64,000 nt of DNA, from contig NZ_CP126158.1 in assembly GCF_030127145.1 (NCBI RefSeq), forward strand, positions 2,356,001 to 2,420,000. Reading direction: 5' to 3'. Each line of letters opens with the position of its first letter. The first letter of the stretch is position 1. Positions 34,321 to 42,654 of this stretch are shown piece by piece. Both the position numbers and the translations under genes were made by a program. This DNA comes from Halobaculum halobium. Lineage in GTDB: Archaea > Halobacteriota > Halobacteria > Halobacteriales > Haloferacaceae. A model generated the notes under the pieces. The model was given only the letters and a program-made list of their open reading frames with translations. It did not search any database and was not told the DNA's origin.

Positions 34321-34773
34321 TCAGACGATCGCGCTCCAGAGCGGTTGGATGACGAAGAACAGCGCCTGATACCCGGCGTAGGCGATCACGAGCACCGAGG
34401 CGACGAGCGCGCTGTTGGGGCGGTCGATCTCTAGGTTGTTCCGCGCCTCGACGCGGCGGGACTCGTACTCGAAGAAGTCCGAGATGACCATCCCGATGAC
34501 GAGGATGGACAGCACCATCCCCCCGTGCGGCTCGACGATCATGAACGCGAACGACAGCACCACGAGCAGGACGTTCGCCGTCTCGTGGGGGAGATACCGG
34601 CTCATCGCTTCGTCGTCGTCTCCATCGGCCGCAGCTTGCACGTAGCTCCGCTGTGCGAGCAGCCGCGTAACGACGTTCACGAGCACGACCGCGAGGATGG
34701 CGAACGGCAGCACATCCGCCACGGACTCCAACGCCCCGAGCGGGACGAGGAACTCCAGCGGTGACGGTAACAT
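34321..34773 (-). CDS. Small membrane protein, function unknown (150 aa)
   Basis: Starts MLPSPLEFLVPLGALESV. Four hydrophobic helices: VADVLPFAILAVVLVNVV, NVLLVVLSFAFMIV, MVLSILVIGMVISDFF and ALVASVLVIAYAGYQALFFV. A charged loop RSYVQAAADGDDDEAMSRYLP lies between helices 1 and 2. No known motif. The ATG at 34773 is chosen over an in-frame start at 34791. Confidence 0.75.
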   Translation of the reverse strand: MLPSPLEFLVPLGALESVADVLPFAILAVVLVNVVTRLLAQRSYVQAAADGDDDEAMSRYLPHETANVLLVVLSFAFMIVEPHGGMVLSILVIGMVISDFFEYESRRVEARNNLEIDRPNSALVASVLVIAYAGYQALFFVIQPLWSAIV

Positions 34774-34849
34774 ATGGGGAAATCGGTCCACGACTCATTA
34801 GAAGCTTTCCAATCCCGTGCGAGGCGGAGCCCGGATCGGGAACGCCGAC

Positions 34850-35575
34850 TCAGCGTCGCGACCGGGACCACCCAGTCGCCGGCGGGGCCCGAAGGAACGG
34901 GACGTGTCCGTCGACCGCGACGCGGATGTCGGCCTTCGGCGGGACGACGCCGGCGACCTCGCCGTCGACGATCAGCCGCACGTCGCAGTCGTCGCGCTCG
35001 ACGCGCACGACCGCCTCATCGGCGACCACCCACGTATCGGCGGTCGTCGCGAACGGCGAGACCGGGACCACCGAAAGGCCGGTCCCCGGCGTGAGCACGG
35101 ACCCGCCGGCGGCGCGCGCGTACCCGCTGGATCCCGCGGGCGTCGCGACCACGACGCCGTCGGAACGGACGCGAGCGATCGGCTCCCCGTCGGCGCCCGC
35201 GCTGACGGCGTACTCCGAGATGCGCGCCGCCTCGGCCGTCATCAGGGTCGCGTCCAGCACGGCCCGCGCGCGGCGGTCGCCGTCGACCGTCACCGAGAGC
35301 GTCGCTCGCGACTCTGTCCGGCTGCGCCCGGCCGCGAGCGCCTCCAGCGCTGTCTCGGCGTCGACTCGTTGGACGGCGTGTGGCCCGCCACCGGCGTCGA
35401 CCGGGAGCACCGGCGCGGCGGGATCGTCGAGGACGGTGTCGACGAGCGCGCGCTCACCCATGGTAACGACCGCGTCCGGATCGGCGGCGCCGTCGACGAC
35501 CACGCCGCCGGCGGCCTCGACCGCGTCACGGAGGGTGCCGTCGTCGCCCGCCAGCGCCGCGCGGAACTCGGTCAT
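34850..35575 (-). CDS. NAD kinase-like protein with degenerate catalytic motif (241 aa)
   Basis: The C-terminal half has the NAD-kinase signature DGVVVATPAGSSGYARAAGG, followed by the beta-rich domain (LSVVPVSPF, RLIVDGEVAGVVPP). The N-terminal GGDG motif that binds ATP phosphates is absent; the corresponding place reads DAVVTMGERALVD. It may therefore have lost kinase activity and bind NAD(P) only, or be a regulatory paralogue. Length is short for NAD kinase. Stands alone, 94 bp from the divergent antiporter. Confidence 0.75.
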   Translation of the reverse strand: MTEFRAALAGDDGTLRDAVEAAGGVVVDGAADPDAVVTMGERALVDTVLDDPAAPVLPVDAGGGPHAVQRVDAETALEALAAGRSRTESRATLSVTVDGDRRARAVLDATLMTAEAARISEYAVSAGADGEPIARVRSDGVVVATPAGSSGYARAAGGSVLTPGTGLSVVPVSPFATTADTWVVADEAVVRVERDDCDVRLIVDGEVAGVVPPKADIRVAVDGHVPFLRAPPATGWSRSRR

Positions 35576-35669
35576 GGTGTCGGGGGTTGACCGGGGGTCG
35601 ACTTAACCGGCGGGGTCTGCGTCCCGGAGCCCACGGACGGTCGCAGTCGTACGGTCGGTCACCAGACTG

Positions 35670-36701
35670 ATGTCGCTCGTTCGGATAGTCGTTGACGTGC
35701 GTTCGGCTATCGGCCAACTTGCCGTCCAACTGGCCGTCGTCGCGGTCGCGGTCGTCGGGCTGTGGGTCGGCGCGCGCCTGCTCGTGGACGCCGTCGTCCG
35801 ACTGGCGAGGCGGTTCGGCCTCTCGGATCTGACCGTCGGTCTGACCGTTGTCGCGATGGGAACGTCCACGCCGGAGCTGTCGGTCACGATCGACGCGGCG
35901 CTGAAGGGACTCGGTGATCTCGGCGTCGGCAACCTCCTCGGGTCGAACATCTACAACCTCGCGTTCATCCTGGGCGTCGTCTCGCTGGTCCGGGTGATCC
36001 CGGTCGCGTCGTCGCTCGTCCGTCGCGACGGGCTCGCACTGCTCGCGAGCACCGCGGTCGGCGGTGTCGTGCTGCTCGATCTCTCGGTCACGCGGGCGGA
36101 AGGAACGGCGCTCGCGCTCGCGTTCGTCGCCTACACCGGCTACCTGCTCCACACCGGAACCGCCGTCACGGACGCGTCAGACGGCATGACCGGAGCGAAC
36201 ACTTCCGGGGGCGTCGAGATCACGAGAGAGATCACCGAGCGCGTTCAGTTCCGCGGCCGCGACGGGGCCCTCCTGGTCGTCGGCCTCGCCATCGTGCTCG
36301 TCAGCGGCGACGCGCTGGTCGCCGCGGCGTCGGGGCTGGCGCGCGGTGCGGGTGTTACCGAGTGGGTGATCGGGGGAACGATCGTCGCGGCCGGAACCTC
36401 GACCCCGGAGTTCGCCGTCTCGCTGGTGGCGCTGCGCCGCGGGAGCCTCGGCGTCTCCGTCGGCAACGTCGTCGGGAGCAACGTCTTCAACGCCGTCGCA
36501 ATCGTGGGTGTCGCGGCGGTAATCCGCCCGCTGACGGTCAGCCCGGCCGCCTTGGAGACGCTCGCGTGGCTCGCTGTCGTCTCCGTCGCGATGGTCACGG
36601 CCATGTGGACCGGGCGCGTCCTCTCGCGGGCCGAGGGAGCGTTGTTCGCCTGCTCGGAGGTCCTCCGGTGGACGCTCGGGTTGCTCGGGCGGTTCGGCTG
36701 A
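35670..36701 (+). CDS. Na+/Ca2+ exchanger-family antiporter (343 aa)
   Basis: CaCA superfamily, YrbG-like. The two inverted alpha repeats are clear: VAMGTSTPELSVTIDAAL with GNLLGSNIYNLAFILG, and VAAGTSTPEFAVSLVAL with GNVVGSNVFNAVAIVG; their Glu residues coordinate the cation. About ten membrane helices with a polar central loop (TDASDGMTGANTSGGVEI). Exchanges Ca2+ for Na+ at the cell membrane; the cation preference is family-level inference. Confidence 0.9.
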   Translation: MSLVRIVVDVRSAIGQLAVQLAVVAVAVVGLWVGARLLVDAVVRLARRFGLSDLTVGLTVVAMGTSTPELSVTIDAALKGLGDLGVGNLLGSNIYNLAFILGVVSLVRVIPVASSLVRRDGLALLASTAVGGVVLLDLSVTRAEGTALALAFVAYTGYLLHTGTAVTDASDGMTGANTSGGVEITREITERVQFRGRDGALLVVGLAIVLVSGDALVAAASGLARGAGVTEWVIGGTIVAAGTSTPEFAVSLVALRRGSLGVSVGNVVGSNVFNAVAIVGVAAVIRPLTVSPAALETLAWLAVVSVAMVTAMWTGRVLSRAEGALFACSEVLRWTLGLLGRFG

Positions 36702-36737
36702 CCGGACCATCCCGCGGAGTTCGTCGTCGGCGGCCGG

Positions 36738-38084
36738 CTACCGGACGACGGTCCCGTCGTCGTCGTACGGCCAGTCGCCGATCACTTTCATCCCGGTCGC
36801 CTTATCCTCGTCCTCCAGCGCCGCCGCGATCTCGCTCGGCTCGCGACGGGCCACCTCGGTATCGCCGTCGGCCAGATCTGCGACGAGGGCGGTCAGCAGG
36901 ATCGCCTGTTCGCGGAGGTTCCGTGCCTCCAACTTCTCCAGGGTGTCGGCCTCGGTGTGTCCCCACCCCCGCCCCCGTCCCTCGGTCTCGCCAGAGACCA
37001 TGTAGCCGGGGACGCCGTGGACCACGAACGGCCAGTGGTCGCTGTGGGGGACCTGCTCCTCGCTCGTCGACACCGGGTGGTCGAAGCGCTCGGCCAGTCG
37101 ATCGGCGGCAGCCGTGAGGTCGTCGAAGCCGTGCGTCGACAGCGACAGCGTCCGGCCGAACACGTTGGAGTCCACGTTGACGATCGCTTTGACCCCGTCG
37201 CGGTCGGCGCGCTCGGCCTCGACCCCGGAGCCGACGAGGCCGACTTCCTCGGCGCCGTAGGCGACGAACCGGACGCGGGTGTCGAGTTCGTCCGCTACAC
37301 CGGCGAGCGCGTTCGCCACCTCGACGATCGTGGCGGTGCCGGCGCCGTTGTCCATCGCGCCCTCCGCGATGTCGTGGGCGTCGACGTGCGAGGAGACCAA
37401 AACCTCCTCGTCGGTTTCAGGCCCTAACTCGGCCATCGCGTTGCCGCTCGTCGCCGCGGGCGTCTCGCAGTCGACGTCGACGGTGACCGAGTCGCCCTCC
37501 GCCCGGCGGGCGAGGCGCGTTCCGACTTCCGCGCTCACGCCGACGGCGGGGATGTCGCCGATGGGGTCGTCGTCGGTGCCGACGGAGCCTGTCGGTGGGA
37601 GACAGCCCTCCACGTGGTTGCGGAAGACGAACGCCCTGGCGCCGTGTTCGACGGCGGAGTAGTACTTTTCCGTGCGGTGGACGAACCGGTCGAAGTCGTC
37701 GGGCGTGTCCGAGGACACCATCACGACGTTCCCCTCCACGTCGCCCTCTTCGAAGTCGGACGGGACGCCGTAGCCGAGGTCGACGAAGTCGGCGGTCACC
37801 GTCCCGCTCGGCGAGCGCGGAAGCGCGATGCACGGCTCTCGACGGCGGCCGTCCGCGATCCCGGAGTCGCCCCGCTCCCAGCCCTGGATCTCGAACTCGT
37901 CGACGCGTGCGTTCCGGCAGCCCGCCTCCGCGAGCGCGTCGCGGACGAGTTCGAGCCCGTCCCGTTCGCCGGGCTGGCCCGCCATGCGGTTGCCCACGTC
38001 GACGAGGTCCTCCAGCAGGTCCCAGCCGACGTCGCTCGTGAACGCGTCGCCGATCCACTCCGTTCGCTCGCTGAGATCAGTCAC
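36738..38084 (-). CDS. M28-family aminopeptidase (448 aa)
   Basis: Zinc aminopeptidase with a PA-like domain (about residues 85-200) followed by the M28 catalytic core: SSHVDAHDIAEGAMDNGAG (first zinc ligands His and Asp), FVAYGAEEVGLVGS (catalytic Glu-Glu), IVNVDSNVFG (Asp), and VPHSDHWPF plus GWGHTEADT near the end (His). No signal peptide, so likely cytosolic. GTG at 38084 (VTDLSERTEW) is chosen since the region upstream is not coding-like. Confidence 0.88.
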   Translation of the reverse strand: MTDLSERTEWIGDAFTSDVGWDLLEDLVDVGNRMAGQPGERDGLELVRDALAEAGCRNARVDEFEIQGWERGDSGIADGRRREPCIALPRSPSGTVTADFVDLGYGVPSDFEEGDVEGNVVMVSSDTPDDFDRFVHRTEKYYSAVEHGARAFVFRNHVEGCLPPTGSVGTDDDPIGDIPAVGVSAEVGTRLARRAEGDSVTVDVDCETPAATSGNAMAELGPETDEEVLVSSHVDAHDIAEGAMDNGAGTATIVEVANALAGVADELDTRVRFVAYGAEEVGLVGSGVEAERADRDGVKAIVNVDSNVFGRTLSLSTHGFDDLTAAADRLAERFDHPVSTSEEQVPHSDHWPFVVHGVPGYMVSGETEGRGRGWGHTEADTLEKLEARNLREQAILLTALVADLADGDTEVARREPSEIAAALEDEDKATGMKVIGDWPYDDDGTVVR

Positions 38085-38219
38085 GCACGTTCGCTTCGCG
38101 CGTCCGGGCAAAGAGGTTCGGGAGCCGGCCGGCCAGACCGGTGATCGGACGTCGGTCCGGTCGGCTTGATCGACGCGGCCGCCACCGCGGTCCGGCCGCG
38201 GCGCAGTCGCCGTCGGGGC

Positions 38220-38861
38220 CTACCGCGCCACGCGAACGAACTCGTACGCGTACACCCAGTTGAGCAGCACGTAGGTGACGACGCCGAGCGTCAGCGAGAC
38301 GATCCACGTGCCGGCCGCGATCCGTCCGATCCGCTTGTGGGGCGTCTCCGTCCGCAGTTCTTCGGGCGTGTGGGTCGCCCCGAGGACGATCGCGTACAGC
38401 ACGACCGGCACGGTCACGACCGACAGCACGATGTGGATCGCGAGCATCGCGAGGTAGACGACCTCGACGGCGCCGGCGTACGCGCCGAGGAACGCGGTCT
38501 CGCGGATGACGATGTGTTTCTCACCGGGACCACCGCCGACCTTGGTGAGGTACAAGACCAGGAACACCATGATCAGGCCGAAGGAAGCGCTCATCGCGGC
38601 GGCGTGCTTGCGCACCTTACCCGCGCGGATCCACCGCCATCCGAGCACGAGCAGCGCGGTCGTCACGGTGTTGACCGCGGCGATGGCGTGGCTCAGGAGG
38701 TTCACCTCGCCCTGCGTGAGCGACGGGAACACCGAGTCGGGAACGACGCCCGCGAACGTGCCGATGACGAGCGCGTAGCCGACGACCGACACCACCGCGA
38801 CCGTCGCGCGCGGATATTGTTTCACGGTACCGAGCGGGCCGCTCGCGTCCGCTGTTGCCAT
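38220..38861 (-). CDS. DUF420 membrane protein (213 aa)
   Basis: Six hydrophobic helices. The pattern with conserved histidines inside helices (NLLSHAIAAVNTVTTALLVLG, KHAAAMSASFGLIMVFLVLY, AMLAIHIVLSVVTVPVVLYAI, ATHTPEELRTETPHKRIGRIA) is that of DUF420, a family found near cytochrome oxidase and haem genes. No respiratory gene is adjacent here. It diverges from the M48 peptidase gene with 54 bp between them. Confidence 0.82.
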   Translation of the reverse strand: MATADASGPLGTVKQYPRATVAVVSVVGYALVIGTFAGVVPDSVFPSLTQGEVNLLSHAIAAVNTVTTALLVLGWRWIRAGKVRKHAAAMSASFGLIMVFLVLYLTKVGGGPGEKHIVIRETAFLGAYAGAVEVVYLAMLAIHIVLSVVTVPVVLYAIVLGATHTPEELRTETPHKRIGRIAAGTWIVSLTLGVVTYVLLNWVYAYEFVRVAR

Positions 38862-38915
38862 TACCCGCGGTTGGGGCGGCGCCGACTTGCGTCTTCGGGT
38901 TCCCGCCCAAACGGA

Positions 38916-39854
38916 GTGGATCTCGTTCCCTTGCCCACCACTGCCGGGCGTGTGCCCGACGCCTCTCGCGTCGCCATCGACACCCTGGATCGGCCAACGC
39001 TGTTCCGGCTGTACGTGCCCTTCCGCGCCGACTCTCGGCTGTCCCTTCGAGCTGGGCGAAAAGCCTACACGCGCGGACGCGAAGCCACCGATGTGTTCCT
39101 CTTTGCCCTCCCCTCACCGCTTCCTGCCGTCATCTCGTGGGCGGGCGACTGGTGGGAGCTGTGGGCGCTCATCGCGGTCGGATTCCTCGGCGTTCGCCTC
39201 GCCCCGGCGCTCGTCTCGCGGGCCGAGCGCCCGGCCCCGCTCCCCGCGGAGGTCGCCCGCGCGGTCGAGCGCGAGGGCGTCCCGGCCGACCGCGTCGGCG
39301 TCCTTCGGCGCGACGGCCGGGTGCTCGCGTACGCCGCCGGGCTGACGGCCGGTCACGGCCGCGTGTTCGTCTCGACGGGGCTGTTGCGCGAACTCGATCC
39401 GGCGGGCGTCGCTGCCGTCGTCCGCCACGAGCACGCCCACCTCGCCAGGGGACACGTCCCGCTGCGGGTCGGCATCCCCTGTGCGTACGCCGTCGCGTGG
39501 GCGATCGACGCGACGCTGTTCGGCCGCGCGGGGCTCGTCGCCGGCGCAGCGCTCGCGGTTCCGCTGGCGTATCTCTCGGTGCGCACCGCACGCTGGACCG
39601 AGTACGACGCCGACGCGGTCGCCGCCCGCGGCTCCGGAGACGACTTCCGCGACGCGCTCGCCCGGCTCGCCGCCGGCGGGCACCTGGGCCGGCCGGCACC
39701 CGCCGGCGGCCGACTTCGGCGGGTGCTCGCCTCCCTGTCGATGCACCCGCCGCTCGGCGAGCGGCTCAAGAGACTCGACGATCACTCGGAGACTGAAACC
39801 GGGGTCGGCCCGTCGGCCGGCGCTGTCGCCGGCGGCGCCCGCGGCGACGACTGA
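38916..39854 (+). CDS. M48-family (HtpX-like) membrane metallopeptidase (312 aa)
   Basis: Zinc site VVRHEHAHLARGH (HExxH) with third ligand in WTEYDADAVAARGS. Two hydrophobic regions flank it: WELWALIAVGFLGVRLAPALV before and GLVAGAALAVPLAYLSV after. It ends in a Gly/Ala-rich acidic tail. Membrane protein quality control is the family role. The start is uncertain: GTG at 38916 or 38952, both in frame; the first is used. Confidence 0.8.
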   Translation: MDLVPLPTTAGRVPDASRVAIDTLDRPTLFRLYVPFRADSRLSLRAGRKAYTRGREATDVFLFALPSPLPAVISWAGDWWELWALIAVGFLGVRLAPALVSRAERPAPLPAEVARAVEREGVPADRVGVLRRDGRVLAYAAGLTAGHGRVFVSTGLLRELDPAGVAAVVRHEHAHLARGHVPLRVGIPCAYAVAWAIDATLFGRAGLVAGAALAVPLAYLSVRTARWTEYDADAVAARGSGDDFRDALARLAAGGHLGRPAPAGGRLRRVLASLSMHPPLGERLKRLDDHSETETGVGPSAGAVAGGARGDD

Positions 39855-39879
39855 CCGGCGCTCGGCGGAGCCGCCCGCC

Positions 39880-40926
39880 TCAGATGACGCCCGTGAACGA
39901 CGCGACCTCGATCGCGGCGTCCTCGTTGACGCCGTCGCCGAGGATGGTGTAGCGGTCGCGGATGGTGTGGGCGGTCGTGAGCGCCTCGATCACCGTCTCG
40001 TCGTCGATGCCGAGTTCGGCGGCCGTCGTCGGGGCGCCGATGGCCGTTAGCGCGTCGCGGATGGCGCGCCACTGGCCGTTCTCGCCGGTGTGGAGGAACT
40101 CCGTGAGGATGGAGCCGACGCCGACCTGGTGACCGTGGAGCCCGGGCGACTCGGCGATCCGGTCGAGTTGGTGCGAAAAGAGGTGCTCTGCGCCCGAGGC
40201 CGGCCGCGACGACCCCGCGATCGACATGGCGACGCCCGAGGAGACGAGCGCCTTCGAGACGATCCACGCCGACTCCTCCAACCCCTGCTTGATCGAGTCG
40301 GCGTTGTCGACGAGCATCTCGGCGGTCATCTCCGAGAGCGCGCCGGCGTACTCGCTGTACTCCACGTTCTTCAGCCGCCGTGCGAGCCGCCAGTCCTTGA
40401 CGGCGGTGTAGTTCGAGATGATGTCGGCGCAGCCGGCGGTGGTGAGTTCCCACGGCGCGTTCGCCATGATCTCCGTGTCGGCGATGACCGCGAGGGGCGG
40501 GTCGGCGGCGACGGAGTGGCGCGTGTCTCCCTCGGGGATCGACGACCGTCCGGAGACGATGCCGTCGTGGCTCGCGGCCGTCGGCACCGAGACGAAACCG
40601 ACGCCCAGCTCGTCGGCAGCCATCTTCGCGAGGTCGATCGGCTTGCCGCCCCCGAGCGCGACGAGGAACGTCGCCCCGGCCGCCTCGGCCGCCTCGACGA
40701 TCTCGGCGACGGCGCCGAAGCTCGCCGAGTCGACCGTAACTGTCTCCACGCCGTCGAACTGTGCGCGCAGCCGGTCGCCCGCGAGCTCGTTCGGGGTCGG
40801 CGAGGTGACCAGCAGCGGTGTCCCGGCCAGCGACAGCTCCGCGACCGCCGTCCCGGCGTCGTCGAGCACGCCGTGTCCGACGAGGACGTTCCGCGGGAGC
40901 TTGATCCACGTCGACTTCGCGAACAT
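39880..40926 (-). CDS. egsA: Glycerol-1-phosphate dehydrogenase (348 aa)
   Basis: Reduces dihydroxyacetone phosphate to sn-glycerol 1-phosphate, the backbone of archaeal ether lipids. Iron-ADH/G1PDH fold: FLVALGGGKPIDLAKMAA (nucleotide), VPTAASHDGIVSGRSS, SNYTAVKDWRLA (metal Asp), SRPASGAEHLFSHQLD and GLHGHQVGVGS (metal His residues). Length is right. TTTACA about 23-28 nt upstream suits a leaderless promoter. An archaeal hallmark enzyme. Confidence 0.95.
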   Translation of the reverse strand: MFAKSTWIKLPRNVLVGHGVLDDAGTAVAELSLAGTPLLVTSPTPNELAGDRLRAQFDGVETVTVDSASFGAVAEIVEAAEAAGATFLVALGGGKPIDLAKMAADELGVGFVSVPTAASHDGIVSGRSSIPEGDTRHSVAADPPLAVIADTEIMANAPWELTTAGCADIISNYTAVKDWRLARRLKNVEYSEYAGALSEMTAEMLVDNADSIKQGLEESAWIVSKALVSSGVAMSIAGSSRPASGAEHLFSHQLDRIAESPGLHGHQVGVGSILTEFLHTGENGQWRAIRDALTAIGAPTTAAELGIDDETVIEALTTAHTIRDRYTILGDGVNEDAAIEVASFTGVI

Positions 40927-41020
40927 GGACGCTCGTTCCGCGTCGGGGTGTAAAGGGGTTGCCGTGTCGTCGGGTGCTGGCGGCTGACCGCCGACCCGGC
41001 CCGGCAGTAGCGGGGCGGAA

Positions 41021-41030
41021 GTTCTTATAC
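41021..41030 (+). promoter_or_regulatory. Promoter-like element with no gene behind it
   Basis: GGCGGAAGTTCTTATACC across about 41014-41031 looks like a strong BRE/TATA pair on the plus strand. The next plus-strand gene is almost 4 kb away. It could drive a short RNA beginning near 41055, or be chance. Confidence 0.25.
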
Positions 41031-41192
41031 CGAGATGGGACCACCGTCGCCGATGCAGTAACCACCGCCCCGGCGCGCCAGCGGGTGTGCGACCACGCGC
41101 GTCGGGAAAGCGCGCCCCGAGTCGGCGAATTGGCGACGCGCACGAGACGGTCGCCTGTCAGCCCAACCGGACGCAGGGACAGCCGCGGCGAC

Positions 41193-41879
41193 TCAGATGA
41201 GCGGGCCGAGCGTCCGCGCCGCGTCGAACAGGAACGCGACGCCGAAGCCGCCGAGCAACAGCGCCGACAGCGCGGCGACGACGGGTGCGAGCGCCTCGAC
41301 GCGCCGCTTCGCCGCGACGAGGGCGCCGGGGAACCCCGTCACCCACAGGCCGATGCCGCCGAAGAAGCCGAGCACCAGCGCCGGGCTCCCGGTCTGGACG
41401 ACGAGCGTCCCCGCGAGCTCCGTCACGTCGGCCGCGCCGAACACGTCGATCTCTCCGGGTTCGAGCAGCCCCACGCCGACGGTGAGCCAGAACACCACTT
41501 GGTAGGGGTTCGCCAGCGCCAGCGCCAGCGCCTTTCGGAAGCCCGCCGACTCCTCGTCGACCAGATCCGTGTCGACGCCGAGGAACGAGCCACGGATCTC
41601 GCGGGCCGCGCCGTACGCGTAATACAGCATGAGGACGCCGCCAACGCCGACCATGACCCCCTTCACCAGCGGCGCGTCGTTCAGGAAGCCGACGACGCCG
41701 ACGAGCGACAGCAGGAAGAAAATCGCGTCCGCGGTCGCCGCGCCGAGGCCGGCGCGCACGCCCGCGGTCCATCCCCGAAGCACGCTCTCCTCGGCGATGA
41801 CGGCGTTCATGGGGCCGGGCGGCGCGGCCAGCGCGAGGCCGAACACGACGCCGGCGAGCAGCGAAGCGGCGACTGTCAC
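41193..41879 (-). CDS. LysE-family exporter (228 aa)
   Basis: Six-helix LysE/RhtB-type efflux protein. FGLALAAPPGPMNAVIAEESVLRGW carries the family motif (PGPxN), then AGLGAATADAIFFLL, KALALALANPYQVVFWLTVG and FFGGIGLWVTGFPGALVA. It exports an amino acid or similar solute. GTG start at 41879. Between it and the egsA gene lies 266 bp without a protein gene. A LysR-type regulator, common beside lysE, is absent. Confidence 0.85.
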   Translation of the reverse strand: MTVAASLLAGVVFGLALAAPPGPMNAVIAEESVLRGWTAGVRAGLGAATADAIFFLLSLVGVVGFLNDAPLVKGVMVGVGGVLMLYYAYGAAREIRGSFLGVDTDLVDEESAGFRKALALALANPYQVVFWLTVGVGLLEPGEIDVFGAADVTELAGTLVVQTGSPALVLGFFGGIGLWVTGFPGALVAAKRRVEALAPVVAALSALLLGGFGVAFLFDAARTLGPLI

Positions 41880-41952
41880 GGCTGAGCAGAAGGCACGCTG
41901 CCGTGAATAACGCCTCGATTCACGTCCGCCGTCGGTCGTGAGCGTCCGTCCG

Positions 41953-42654
41953 CTACGCGAGCGCCAGAATGGCGGAGGACACGGCAGTGACGACCTCCTC
42001 CCAGACGGAGAAGCCGGTGACCAGCGCGAGCACCGTGTCGAGCCCGAAGAAGGCGAACAGCGCCGCGCCGGCGAGGTGCGCCTTCCGCGCGTCGAACCGG
42101 TGGCTGAAGCGGTGGAAGACGTACGCGTTCGCCAGGCTCACCGGAACGATGACCGCCATCTCGCCCACCCAGATCGCCGGCGTGACGCCGTACTGCGCGG
42201 CGAGACTGATCGTCACCAGCTGGGTCTTGTCGCCGAACTCGCCGGCGGCCATCATCGTGAAGATGGAGAGGAAGCTCCCGAGCCGGCCGGATATCTCGTG
42301 TCCGAACAGGCTCACCGTGCCGTCCAGACCGGAAACGATGGTTCCGCCGTCCGGTTCCGCCGCGTACGGCGACGCGTCGGCTGCGGGAGCCGACCGCAGG
42401 AGGATCACGGCGAACGCGAGGAACATCACGGCGGTGAACGCGTCGAGCATCGCCCCCGACAGCACCGACTGGAGCGCGGCGCCGAACCAGATCTCGAGCG
42501 CCGTCCAGCCGGCGAACGCCGTTCCTGCGGCGGCGACGACGACCGCGGGGCGGTACCGCGTCGACAGCCCGGCGATGATGAACTGGACCTTCTCGCCAGG
42601 AAGCACCGCCAACTGTGCGACCGCCGCGACGACGACGATCTCCCAGAAACTCAC
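41953..42654 (-). CDS. GDT1/TMEM165-family cation transporter (233 aa)
   Basis: UPF0016 family, which moves Mn2+ or Ca2+. The second repeat has the canonical E-x-G-D-K-T motif (AAGEFGDKTQLVTISL); the first repeat is altered (LAVLPGEKVQFIIAGLS). About six helices with an acidic central loop. The GTG at 42654 overlaps the stop of the DtxR-type regulator (GTGA), so both are made from one message. The pairing with a manganese/iron regulator argues for a manganese export role. Confidence 0.88.
   Translation of the reverse strand: MSFWEIVVVAAVAQLAVLPGEKVQFIIAGLSTRYRPAVVVAAAGTAFAGWTALEIWFGAALQSVLSGAMLDAFTAVMFLAFAVILLRSAPAADASPYAAEPDGGTIVSGLDGTVSLFGHEISGRLGSFLSIFTMMAAGEFGDKTQLVTISLAAQYGVTPAIWVGEMAVIVPVSLANAYVFHRFSHRFDARKAHLAGAALFAFFGLDTVLALVTGFSVWEEVVTAVSSAILALA

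Noticed and set aside
32167-34434. Very long (755-codon) plus-strand open frame
   Set aside because: It is antisense to both epimerase genes, which have clear motifs. The frame is a shadow with Val/Arg/Gly-rich composition.
38166-38915. Upstream extension of the M48 peptidase frame
   Set aside because: The open frame continues to 38166 but runs antisense to the DUF420 gene and is not peptidase-like. The real start is at one of the GTG codons after 38915.
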